Source of the DNA: Prauserella alba
Lineage (GTDB): Bacteria > Actinomycetota > Actinomycetes > Mycobacteriales > Pseudonocardiaceae
Direction of reading: 5' to 3'
NCBI RefSeq assembly: GCF_024171735.1
Contig: NZ_JAMTCH010000003.1
Span: 546,841 to 610,840 of the forward strand
Length of the DNA: 64,000 nucleotides
The notes under the pieces were generated by a model. That model saw only the letters and a list, made by a program, of their open reading frames with translations, did not search any database and was not told the origin of the DNA. Shown here one piece after another: positions 46,916-55,496 of this stretch. The translations under genes and the position numbers were made by a program. Numbering within the stretch: the stretch's first letter is position 1; the number at the start of each line of letters is the position of its first letter.

Positions 46916-47656
46916 TCAGCTGGCGGCGGAGCTGGTGACCGGAGCGTAGGCCGTGTCCTCCGACTCGTCGTCGGAGTCCGCAGCGGCGTCCGGGCTCTTC
47001 GTGATCTCCTTGCGCGGGACACCGCTGCCGGGTGCGCTGCTCTGCGTGGCCGCGTCGTCGGAGTCCACTGTCTTGTCGGAGACCGCTGTCTCGTCGGGAT
47101 CAGCTGTCTCGTCCGACTCGGCCGTCGCCTCGTCGGACTCCTCCGCGGTCGACGTCGCAGCCACGACCTGTTCGCCGTCCTCGGCTGTGGCCTGCTCGGC
47201 CGTTGCCGTGGCGGCCTCGTCGGCCTCGGCGTTCTCCGGTTCCGCGGTCTCGGCTTCGGCGATATCGGCTGCGTCGTCCTCGGATTCCGCGTCCTCGCCC
47301 TCGGCGGTGTCGGTCTCGCCGGCCGCCTCGGCGGTCACGGACGTGGTGTCCCCGCCCTCGGTGTCGTCGGACTCGGTGGTCTCGGCCTGGTCGGACTCGG
47401 TGGTCTCGGCGCGAGAGAGCCGGGCCGTGATGTACGCCGAGGTGAACTCGAACGCGCTGCCGTTGAGCAGGTGCACCACGGTCGGGTCCTCATCGCTCCC
47501 GGTTCGGGGAGCGATGTTCTCGATGAGCTGATCCGCACGGTCGCGCGCGGCGATGATGCCCGGAGCCGTGTCGGTGAACTCCTGCCCCTCGCCGGCCACC
47601 GTGACCGTGTAGTCGTCCTCGTCGCGCACGTACACCGCAGTGATCGGCTGCGCCAC
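46916..47656 (-). CDS. Acidic repeat protein with small N-terminal domain
   Basis: 246 residues from GTG 47654-47656. The first 90 form a compact domain (QPITAVYVRDEDDYTVTV, APGIIAARDRADQLIENI, VVHLLNGSAFEFTSAYITA). The remaining roughly 150 are Glu/Asp/Ala/Thr-rich repeats such as AETTESDQ and TAEQATAE. No signal peptide. The low-complexity tail is probably disordered. Family not recognised. Confidence 0.65.
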   Translation of the reverse strand: MAQPITAVYVRDEDDYTVTVAGEGQEFTDTAPGIIAARDRADQLIENIAPRTGSDEDPTVVHLLNGSAFEFTSAYITARLSRAETTESDQAETTESDDTEGGDTTSVTAEAAGETDTAEGEDAESEDDAADIAEAETAEPENAEADEAATATAEQATAEDGEQVVAATSTAEESDEATAESDETADPDETAVSDKTVDSDDAATQSSAPGSGVPRKEITKSPDAAADSDDESEDTAYAPVTSSAAS

Positions 47657-47901
47657 TGTCCTCACCCCTCTCCCAACGGCAGGTCTCACTGTGCAGGACG
47701 CCCCCGCCGTCGTCCTATGACGCCAATTCGTTGACCACACGATCGAGTGGCAATCCGGCGCCGCTATGGAATTGTGTAACGAACAGGTGCCTCCAGCAAT
47801 ACGAGTTGGTGTCGGGAATTACGCAGGGTGAGAACGGTCTCAGTGGCTGAGCCGGAACCGTCACGGAGCGCCACGATGCGGGCCGCGCCGGTGAATTTCC
47901 A
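47657..47901. other. Intergenic gap
   Basis: About 245 bp, partly lower in GC, between the acidic protein and the TetR gene. No gene or clear signal was seen. Confidence 0.5.
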
Positions 47902-48570
47902 TCAGCGGCCGGAGATTTGCGCGAGTCCGCCCCACAGCAGGTTGACGGCGTATTCGGCCACGACGTCGGGCGTGAGATCCTCGCGTTGCTCGGACCAGAT
48001 CGCCAGCCGTTCGCAGCCGCCGACGACGAATTCCGCGGCCGCCTGGAGCAGTCCCGATTCCTCGGCGAACCGGGCCGTCTCGGGGTCTGTGAAATCACCC
48101 ATAAGTGTGGCGATGAGGTCGGTCTGCTGCTGTCGGGTCGCCTCGAGCTCCTCGGAGGCCGTGCCGACCAGGCTCGCCTCGTGGCGTACGAGCAGCCAGG
48201 ACTGTTTGCGGTCGCGAATGAAGCCGAAGAACGCGCGCAGTCCCTGTCGCAGCGCCTCCTCGCCGGTGGGGGATCCCGCGACGGCCTGTTCGGTGACCCG
48301 GCGCAGCTCGGCGCGTGCCTCGCGGATACAGGCGAGGAGCAGTCCCTCCTTCGAGTGGAAGTACTCGTAGAGCATCGGCTTCGACACGCCGACGCGTTCG
48401 GCGATCTCGTCCATCGAGGCCGCGGTGTAGCCGCGCTCGGCGAACACGGTCTCGGCGACCTGGATCATCTGCCGTTCCCGTTGTGCCCGCGGCATGCGCT
48501 TGCGGGGTCTGCCCTGGCCCGCTGCGGTTGCGGCCTCGGTCGCGTCGGGGGCTTTCGCCGTAGAACTCAC
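47902..48570 (-). CDS. TetR-family transcriptional regulator
   Basis: 222 residues from GTG 48568-48570. The DNA-binding domain is AETVFAERGYTAASMDEIAE with VGVSKPMLYEYFHSKEGLL. The ligand domain is helical. It is divergent from the monooxygenase gene across 88 bp with an 11-3-11 inverted repeat, so it likely represses itself and that gene. Confidence 0.93.
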   Translation of the reverse strand: MSSTAKAPDATEAATAAGQGRPRKRMPRAQRERQMIQVAETVFAERGYTAASMDEIAERVGVSKPMLYEYFHSKEGLLLACIREARAELRRVTEQAVAGSPTGEEALRQGLRAFFGFIRDRKQSWLLVRHEASLVGTASEELEATRQQQTDLIATLMGDFTDPETARFAEESGLLQAAAEFVVGGCERLAIWSEQREDLTPDVVAEYAVNLLWGGLAQISGR

Positions 48571-48580
48571 AGCCCTACTC

Positions 48581-48605
48581 TACCGGAAGTAACCTACTTC
48601 GAGTA
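48581..48605. promoter_or_regulatory. TetR operator candidate
   Basis: TACCGGAAGTA and TACTTCGAGTA flank ACC. The second reads TACTCGAAGTA on the other strand, matching the first at 9 of 11 positions. The site begins 11 bp from the tetR start and ends 53 bp before the monooxygenase start. Confidence 0.7.
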
Positions 48606-48658
48606 AGGTGGACTCGCGGTAACAGGAACGGGAGTCGACAGAACGGCTGGAGGCACGC

Positions 48659-50128
48659 ATGGGCAACCGCATCGAGGCGGGCGTCATCATCGTCGGGACC
48701 GGGTTCTCCGGCATGGGGATGGCGATCAAACTCCGTCAGGAGGGTCGCGAGGATTTCGTCGTCCTCGAGAAGGCCGACGAGGTCGGCGGCACCTGGCGTG
48801 ACAACACCTATCCCGGTTGTGCCTGCGACATCCAGTCGCACATGTACTCGTTCTCGTTCGAGCAGAACCCCGACTGGTCGCGGGCGTTCTCCGGGCAGCC
48901 GGAGATCCACGACTACCTGCGCGCCACCGCGAGGAAGTACGACCTCTACCGCTCGATCCACTTCGGCCAGGAGCTGACCGGTGCCCGCTGGGACGAGGAG
49001 ACCCGCCGCTGGCACGTCAGCACGGCGTGCGGCGACGAGTTCGTCGGCAAGCACCTGGTCGCCGGCGTCGGTGCCCTGCACATCCCGCAGATCCCCGAAC
49101 TGCGTGGTGCCGAGAAGTTCCGGGGGCCCGCGTTCCACTCCGCGCAGTGGGATCACGACGTCGACCTACGCGGCAAGAAGGTCGCGGTCGTCGGCACCGG
49201 GGCGAGCGCGGTGCAGTTCGTGCCGCAGATCGCCAAGGAGGTCGACCGGCTGACACTGTTCCAGCGGACCCCGCCGTGGATCATGCCGAAGCCCGATCGC
49301 AAGATGCCCGGCTGGGTCCGCAAGCTGTTCGCGCGCGTGCCCGGGGTTCAGCGGCTCTACCGCAGCGCCATCTACTGGATGCTCGAGATGCGGGCCGTCG
49401 GGTTCAACGGTGACCCGCGAATCATGAAGCTGGCACAGAAGGTCGCCGAGCGGCACATCAACAAGCAGGTCCGCGATCCCGAACTGCGGGCCAAGGTCAC
49501 GCCCGACTACGTAATGGGCTGCAAGCGCGTGCTCATCTCCAACGACTACTACCCGGCGCTGGAGCGCGAGAACGTCGACGTGGTGACCGACGGCGTCGCC
49601 GAGGTGACCGAGAACGGCGTCGTCGACTCGGCGGGTGTCGCCCGCGATGTCGACGTCATCATCTACGGCACCGGCTTCCACGTGACCGATGCGTTCGACC
49701 ACCTGAACATCGTCGGGGTCGGCGGTCAGGACCTCGGCAAGCTCTGGGCGACCGAGGGGATGCAGACCCACAAGGGCATCACGGTCGCGGGCTTCCCGAA
49801 CCTGTTCTTCCTGCTGGGCCCGAACACCGGCCTGGGACACAACTCGGTCGTGTTCATGATCGAGCAGCAGATCCGGTACATCTCGGAGGCGATCGACTAC
49901 GCCGAGCGCAAGGACGCCGAGGCGATCGAGGTGCGGCCCGAGGTGCAGGACAAGTTCAACACCGACATCCAGCGCAAGCTCGAAGGCGGCATCTGGAGCC
50001 GCGGCGGCTGCACCAGCTGGTACCTCGATTCGCAGGGTGTCAACCGCACCGTCTGGCCCGGCTTCACCTGGCGGTACTGGATGCAGACCCGCAAGCTCGA
50101 CCCGAGCGACTACACGCTGACGAGGTGA
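48659..50128 (+). CDS. Flavin-containing monooxygenase, Baeyer-Villiger type
   Basis: 489 residues. FAD motif GVIIVGTGFSGMGMAIKL, then DEVGGTWRDNTYPGCACD, the type I BVMO-like fingerprint FRGPAFHSAQWDHD, NADPH motif VAVVGTGASAVQFVPQ and IIYGTGFH. These enzymes insert oxygen next to ketones in steroids and other lipids. Controlled by the divergent TetR. It lies within 11 kb of steroid-degradation genes, which is suggestive but not proof of a steroid substrate. Confidence 0.92.
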   Translation: MGNRIEAGVIIVGTGFSGMGMAIKLRQEGREDFVVLEKADEVGGTWRDNTYPGCACDIQSHMYSFSFEQNPDWSRAFSGQPEIHDYLRATARKYDLYRSIHFGQELTGARWDEETRRWHVSTACGDEFVGKHLVAGVGALHIPQIPELRGAEKFRGPAFHSAQWDHDVDLRGKKVAVVGTGASAVQFVPQIAKEVDRLTLFQRTPPWIMPKPDRKMPGWVRKLFARVPGVQRLYRSAIYWMLEMRAVGFNGDPRIMKLAQKVAERHINKQVRDPELRAKVTPDYVMGCKRVLISNDYYPALERENVDVVTDGVAEVTENGVVDSAGVARDVDVIIYGTGFHVTDAFDHLNIVGVGGQDLGKLWATEGMQTHKGITVAGFPNLFFLLGPNTGLGHNSVVFMIEQQIRYISEAIDYAERKDAEAIEVRPEVQDKFNTDIQRKLEGGIWSRGGCTSWYLDSQGVNRTVWPGFTWRYWMQTRKLDPSDYTLTR

Positions 50129-50176
50129 CGCCCGGCGGGTGCGGGCACCCGCGGGCAGGCGCCGACGACGCGTAGC

Positions 50177-50210
50177 GGCCGGGTGACGGGACCTCCCGTC
50201 ACCCGGCCGT
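50177..50210. terminator. Bidirectional-looking terminator hairpin
   Basis: A perfect 14-bp stem (50177-50190 with 50195-50208) around ACCT lies between the convergent ends of the monooxygenase gene and the XRE regulator gene. Confidence 0.8.
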
Positions 50211-50253
50211 TCGTCGTCCGGCGCCCCGAGGTGTCCCGGAACGTCCCGGTGTG

Positions 50254-50754
50254 TCAGGTGTGACGGTCGGTGCCGGTCCGGTCGCCCGTGCCCGGGTTCG
50301 ACGACAGTTCGGCGAGCTTGGCCAGCAGTTGCGTCGTGGGCATCCGGCACAGTTCCGCCATGCGTTCCAGTGCGGAGCGGTCGAGCTGGATCTCCGGCGA
50401 GTTCGACTGCTTCAGCCGGTCCTCGGCCCAGCGCCGTAGTGGTGACAGTCCGGGGCTGTCGTCGGCCACGACCCCGGCGAGGTTCACCCTGACCTGTCCG
50501 GGGTCGTCGCCGAACACGCGGCGGTGCACCCGCGCGAGCAGATCCTGTGGTGGTTCCCCCAGCGCCATGCACAGTTCCACCAGCCGCACCACGGAACAGT
50601 GCCGGGTGCCCAGCTCGTACGTGGCGAGCGTCTGCAAGGAGATGTCGCTCTGCAGCCGTTCGTTCAGTTCTTTCCTCGTCCAACCGCGCTGCTTTCTCAG
50701 CTTGCGCAGCTCTTCCCCCAGGACGCGCTGGAAGGCGTCCGCGTCGATCAGCAC
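50254..50754 (-). CDS. XRE-family transcriptional regulator
   Basis: 166 residues from GTG 50752-50754, chosen for the GACGAGGA box before it. The HTH is LGEELRKLRKQRGWTRKEL, then DISLQTLATYELGTRHCSV. The C-terminal half (LDRSALERMAELCRMPT) is conserved in actinobacterial relatives. Its target is unknown; the LCP gene lies downstream of a 215-bp gap in the opposite direction of travel. Confidence 0.85.
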   Translation of the reverse strand: MLIDADAFQRVLGEELRKLRKQRGWTRKELNERLQSDISLQTLATYELGTRHCSVVRLVELCMALGEPPQDLLARVHRRVFGDDPGQVRVNLAGVVADDSPGLSPLRRWAEDRLKQSNSPEIQLDRSALERMAELCRMPTTQLLAKLAELSSNPGTGDRTGTDRHT

Positions 50755-50969
50755 TCCTCGTCCCCTGCCCGCATCATCTGCCGGGTGGCCCGGCGCTGCG
50801 TCCTTCACCCGAGTGAAAGTGCGATGGGACGTTGTGCTGACGCGACTCTGCGAAAAAGATTCGCTCTCGTCGCCAACTTACTCTATGTGGGTGATCGCAT
50901 TGCCCCGAACGGGCTCACCCCGCGTGAAAAGGTCTCACCTGTGTGCTCCGGACGAGGTTCGGCCGGGCG

Positions 50970-52823
50970 TCAGTTCACACAGGTGACGCCGTCGGCGCTG
51001 ATCGGCTTGTCGCCGGAGGGCTGCTCCTGACTCGGCGCAGGCTGTGCCTGCGCGCGCAGCCCGGCCGGGGTGCCACCCGGTGCGGCGCCGCCCGGTGCCG
51101 CACCGCCGCCCGAGCTGGCCGGGGCCTCGTAATCCGGGCCGAGCAGCACCTGGACCTGACCCGACGGCACCGAGGCGTTCGTCTCGACGGGCACGTCGCC
51201 GAGCGTTTCGGCGACTTTCTCGCCCGTTGCCCGCTCGCCCTCCGCGGCCTGCACGACCGACGTGGTGCGGGGGTCGGTGTTGCCGACCTCGCCCTGGCCG
51301 AACCCGGCCGCGGTCAGTGTCTCCGACACGCTTCCCGCCAGCCCCGTGATGTCCGAGCCGTTGAGCACGTCGACCGTGATCTCCGACGGCGCGGGCGCCG
51401 GCTTCGAGGAGGCGTCCGGGTTCTTCTGTCCAGCCAGTTCCCGCACGTAGGACTGCACCTGCGCCGGATCCACCTGGACGGCGAGGCCGTCGGACGGGGT
51501 GTCGTACTCGGGGTTGGCGACCGGGATGGTGGTGAACTCGATGTTTCCCGCCGACAGACCCTGCAACTGCTGGGCGAACCCGAGCAGGTCCCAGCCCTTG
51601 TTGACCACGACCGACTTCTGCACGGAATCGATGAGGCCGTTGAGCTTCGCCGGGTCGGCGAGCGTGCCCGCCGACACCACCTTCCTGGCCAGTCCGGCCA
51701 TGAAGACCTGCTGGCGCACGACACGGTCGAGGTCGCCCCGCAGGAGACCGTGCCGCTGGCGGACGAACGCCAGTGCCTGGTGGCCGGAGATCGTCTGCTT
51801 GCCCGCGTCGAACTTGGCTCCCGAGTACGGGTCGTCGACCGGTTGGTTGAGGCACACCTCGACACCGCCGATGGACTTGGTGATGTCGTAGAAGCCCAGC
51901 AGGTTGATCGACGCGTAGTTGTCGATCGACGCGCCGGTGACGCCTTCGACCGTCTCGATGAGCTTCTTGGCGCCGGCCTGGTTGCTGCGAACCTCGAGAT
52001 CGGCCTCGTCGGTGACGCCCTCGGCCTGCAACCGTTGCCGCGCGTCGGCTTTTGCCCGCGCATACGCCGAGTTGATCTTGTGTTTGCCGTAGCCGGGGAT
52101 GTCGACGTAGGAGTCCCGCGGCAGCGACATCGCGGTGGCCTTGCTGCCGTCGTTCGGGATGCGCACGAAGATGAGCGTGTCGGTGTTCAGTTCGCCGTCG
52201 GCGGCACCCGCGTTGAGCTTGGCCAGCATCTTCTTCGGCAGCGGGTTGCCCTGTGCGTCGGTGCGGCTGTCCATCCCGACCAGGAGGATGTCGCGCGCGC
52301 CGTCGGCGGGTTTCGGCCCGTCGTCGATCACATCGGCCATGGTCAGTCCGCTGACGAGGCCCTGCATCGCGGCCCACGCATAGCCGGTGAGCGACATGAC
52401 CAGCAGCGACACGATCGCCAGCGCGACCTTCGGTGCCATGAGCCCGCGCCGGCGTTTCGGCGGCACCTGCCCGCCGCGCGGCCGGTCGCCGCGCTTGCCC
52501 GGAGGTGGCGTGCGGGAACCGGTGGCCGCCGACGCCGCAGCCGGACCCTGCCGGCCCGGAGGGGGAGTGCGGCGCTGGGGATCTGCCGCGGGAGCGCCGC
52601 GCGCTCCCTGCGGTGGCGGAGGGCCCTGCCGTCGTGGGGGCTGCTGCCTGCCAGCCGGGTTCTCCGGTCCCGCGGGTCGCTGCGGGTTGCCCGGTCCCTG
52701 CGGTCCGCGGGGCCCCTGCTGTCCCGGGCCCTGCGGGCCGCCGCTGCGTGCACCGTCGGCGCCGCGCTGCCACGGCCGTTGCGGGCCTCGCCCCGGAGGC
52801 GGGTTCCGCGGTGGTTCGTTCAC
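50970..52823 (-). CDS. LytR-CpsA-Psr (LCP) family protein
   Basis: 617 residues from GTG 52821-52823. A Pro/Gly/Gln-rich cytosolic region of about 125 residues precedes one membrane helix (VALAIVSLLVMSLTGYAWAA). The LCP domain has LVGMDSRTD, AMSLPRDSYVDIPG, KINSAYARA and FVRQRHGLLRGDLDR with its catalytic Arg and Asp residues. A LytR_C domain (ITVDVLNGSDITGLAGSV) and a Gly-rich tail ending in Cys follow. LCP proteins attach arabinogalactan or similar polymers to peptidoglycan on the outer face of the membrane. Confidence 0.93.
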   Translation of the reverse strand: MNEPPRNPPPGRGPQRPWQRGADGARSGGPQGPGQQGPRGPQGPGNPQRPAGPENPAGRQQPPRRQGPPPPQGARGAPAADPQRRTPPPGRQGPAAASAATGSRTPPPGKRGDRPRGGQVPPKRRRGLMAPKVALAIVSLLVMSLTGYAWAAMQGLVSGLTMADVIDDGPKPADGARDILLVGMDSRTDAQGNPLPKKMLAKLNAGAADGELNTDTLIFVRIPNDGSKATAMSLPRDSYVDIPGYGKHKINSAYARAKADARQRLQAEGVTDEADLEVRSNQAGAKKLIETVEGVTGASIDNYASINLLGFYDITKSIGGVEVCLNQPVDDPYSGAKFDAGKQTISGHQALAFVRQRHGLLRGDLDRVVRQQVFMAGLARKVVSAGTLADPAKLNGLIDSVQKSVVVNKGWDLLGFAQQLQGLSAGNIEFTTIPVANPEYDTPSDGLAVQVDPAQVQSYVRELAGQKNPDASSKPAPAPSEITVDVLNGSDITGLAGSVSETLTAAGFGQGEVGNTDPRTTSVVQAAEGERATGEKVAETLGDVPVETNASVPSGQVQVLLGPDYEAPASSGGGAAPGGAAPGGTPAGLRAQAQPAPSQEQPSGDKPISADGVTCVN

Positions 52824-53092
52824 GCCGACGGCTCCCTTTCTCGACTCGTACGGGGCGCAGGTGCAGGCCCACTCAGCGGGTCCGCAACCGCGGTTCGCGT
52901 GCCGGGGTTCCGGTACCGGCTACCCGCGGGGCCGGCCGGCGACCGCAAACCGGCCCTTTCGTGGGACGCGGCGGTGCGACCGTAGGTTGTTCGCAGCCTG
53001 GCATATCGGGGCCTCGTTGTGGCCCAGGACACGACAGGAAACCCGGGGTGTGCCCGGAACGCGGCCGGTGTCGGGTTCCGGCCGACCCGGGG

Positions 53093-55348
53093 TCAACCCC
53101 CGGCCGCCGGGGCCCGCCACCACGACCGCAACGGCCGCGACGCCCGGCGCGCGGCCCACACGGTAGCCACGACCGCGGAAACGGCCAGCACCCCGGTCCC
53201 GGCGTAGACGACCACACCCACGGTGAACACACCGGGTCCTGCGGTCGCCGACAGCAGCGGCGGCACGCAGGCCAGCGCGGTGAGCAGCCAGGTGCGAGGG
53301 GAGTGGCTGTCGCCGGTGCGGACCGTGTGCAGCAACGACATCCCCAGCAGCAGGTGAACGAGGCTCTGGATCGGATCCAGCGGCAGCTGCGGCAGCAGCG
53401 GGGCGTCGCCGAACACGCGGAAGCTGGACAGCGCGAACCCGAAGACGCCGATCGTGGCGTAGCCGACCCCGGCGGCGGCGGCGACGTGAGCGAGCAGTCG
53501 TTCCAGGCGTGCCGTGGGCAGCTGCGCCGGTGCGGCCGGCGGTCGGTGGGCGGCGTGCCGCTCGAACCACCAGAACACCGCGAGCGCGGGTACGGCCAGC
53601 ATGGCCACGGCAAGGCTCACCCGGAGACTGCCGGACGGCAGCAGATCCGGCAGGTACACGGCCGCGACCAGCAGGATCATGCCCGAGAGGGACAGCAGAT
53701 ACAGGCTCATGGGTGCCCTGGCGGCGTGCCCTGCGGCGAGTCGCAGCCGGGGCCACCGTGCCAGTGCCGTGAGCGGGCCACGCGCCAGCCGGAGCACACT
53801 CAGCTGCACGAGGCCGAGCAGGAACACGGGCACGACCGGTCCCGCGAGCGGTGGCGGACCGTCGGGCGCGCCGAGCACCGTCGCGGGGACGAGGCCCTGC
53901 CAGCCACCCGCGGCGAGCAGGCCCGTGCCCAGCACCGCCGTGACCGCGGCGGGCCAGGCCGAGCGGAGCCGTCCCGCCGCGTGGACGAGCGCCAGCTGCT
54001 GCGCGACGAGCGCCAGCACCAGGGCGGCGAGGCCTGCCCACAGCGGAGTGCCGGTGCGTTCGGCTGCCAGCACCAACCCGCCCAGTGCGGCGACGAGGCC
54101 GACGACTGTCACCGCGCTCGCCTTGCGGTGCAGCAGGTGCATCACCGGTGCCGCGACGGCCGTGAGCACGTAGACCCCGAGCAGCCACAGCGGATGCAGT
54201 GCGATGCGCACGGCGACCTCGACGGTCGAGGACGGCACGGTCATGAGCTCGAGCGCCGTCGGCACCGCGAACGCGACCAGCGCGAACACCAGCGCCATCC
54301 GCAACAGCCAGCTCGTGCGATGCGCGAGGTACTCGCGGTAGCCACCGCCGGCGCTCCGGACACCGAGCCAGTCGGCGAGGTTCGCGTGCCCTCCCGCGAA
54401 GAAGAAGACGAACGCGAACTGGGCGAGCCAGGTCGCCGGCCACAGCCATCCCTCGTCGGCACCCGCCCAGCCGGCCAGCGCGACGGCCGATTCGCCGAGC
54501 ACGATCGCGCCGATCGCGGCGACACCGAGCAGGGTCCACCGGTTCGCCGGTGCCGCAGGCCGGGGCGGTGCGGCCGCCACCTGCGGGCGCGCCCGCCGGC
54601 TCCTCCGCCATGTGCGCAGGCGGAAGGCCAGGAGCAGGCCGATCGCCGCGACCCCGGCCAACAGCGGTCCGATCGGTTCACCCGTGGGCGGTCCCCAGCG
54701 TTGATGCCACGAGTTGACGTCGAGGCCCGCCGCGTACAACGACGCGACGGTGTGACAGGCGTGTCCGGAGCCGCGCGGGTTGTTCTCGCAGGTGGCGTGC
54801 ATGTCGTCGGCAAGCCGCTGGTCGAGTGCGTCACGTAACGCCGGGTCGAGCGGATGGCCCTTGGCGTCGGCGTAGCGCAGCAGGTCGTAGCCGAGGTCGT
54901 GGGCGCGGCACGCCGTGTCGAACTGCCAGCGGGTCCCGTCCTCGCCCCAGGGGGCCGAGCAGCCGCCGTCGATGTGCACCGACCGCGCGGTGCCGTCCCC
55001 CGCGGTCTCCTCGCCGGCTGCCACGCCCGTGACCTCGCTGAAATCCGCGGGGAGGAGTGTGTGGGCCTCTCCCGCCGTTCGCGGGTCGAGCAGGGCGTGC
55101 GCCGCCTGCTGCGCCATGGCCACGTCGCCGTGGGGCGTGCCTTCCTCGGGCGGCGGCGCGGACCGGGAGGCGAGGAAGCCGAACCCGACGACCACGACGA
55201 GCAGCAGCAGCACGCGACCGGTCGTGCCCAGCCCGCGCCCGACGCCGTGCCCGAATCCGCGTCTCCGGTGCCGGTCGCGCGGTGGTGGCGCGGCCGGCAC
55301 CGGAGACGCGGACGCGTCGGCGGAGTCGGTGGTCGTCGGGTGGGCCAT
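53093..55348 (-). CDS. Phospholipase A2 / membrane acyltransferase fusion
   Basis: 751 residues. One membrane helix (about 46-60) leads to an exported domain with GGCSAPWGEDG and WQFDTACRAHDLGYDLLRYA, the prokaryotic phospholipase A2 motif (His150, Asp151), plus LADDMHATCENN. After about residue 220 come some 12-14 helices. The middle matches Acyl_transf_3-type acyltransferases (FFFAGGHANLADWL, HRTSWLLRMALVF, LARGPLTALARWPRLRL). The last 150 (FGFALSSFRVFGDAPL, DPIQSLVHLLLGMSLL) resemble DUF4383. A lipase fused to an acyltransferase could remodel lipid acyl chains at the membrane surface. ATG 55346-55348 is used. Confidence 0.75.
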   Translation of the reverse strand: MAHPTTTDSADASASPVPAAPPPRDRHRRRGFGHGVGRGLGTTGRVLLLLVVVVGFGFLASRSAPPPEEGTPHGDVAMAQQAAHALLDPRTAGEAHTLLPADFSEVTGVAAGEETAGDGTARSVHIDGGCSAPWGEDGTRWQFDTACRAHDLGYDLLRYADAKGHPLDPALRDALDQRLADDMHATCENNPRGSGHACHTVASLYAAGLDVNSWHQRWGPPTGEPIGPLLAGVAAIGLLLAFRLRTWRRSRRARPQVAAAPPRPAAPANRWTLLGVAAIGAIVLGESAVALAGWAGADEGWLWPATWLAQFAFVFFFAGGHANLADWLGVRSAGGGYREYLAHRTSWLLRMALVFALVAFAVPTALELMTVPSSTVEVAVRIALHPLWLLGVYVLTAVAAPVMHLLHRKASAVTVVGLVAALGGLVLAAERTGTPLWAGLAALVLALVAQQLALVHAAGRLRSAWPAAVTAVLGTGLLAAGGWQGLVPATVLGAPDGPPPLAGPVVPVFLLGLVQLSVLRLARGPLTALARWPRLRLAAGHAARAPMSLYLLSLSGMILLVAAVYLPDLLPSGSLRVSLAVAMLAVPALAVFWWFERHAAHRPPAAPAQLPTARLERLLAHVAAAAGVGYATIGVFGFALSSFRVFGDAPLLPQLPLDPIQSLVHLLLGMSLLHTVRTGDSHSPRTWLLTALACVPPLLSATAGPGVFTVGVVVYAGTGVLAVSAVVATVWAARRASRPLRSWWRAPAAGG

Positions 55349-55496
55349 CGCTTCCAGGGTGGCAGCGCCGGTGTGAAGCCGATATCGGGGTAACCCCCGA
55401 AAGTGCGACGAGTCGGTGACGCCGCCCACGCGGTTCCGTCACCCGGCGCAGGCATCCGGGACGCGACACCACGGAAGGGTGGACCGCGTCGGCGGG

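Noticed and set aside
52920-54611. 563-codon Arg-rich minus-strand frame
   Set aside because: Out-of-frame shadow of the phospholipase A2/acyltransferase gene.
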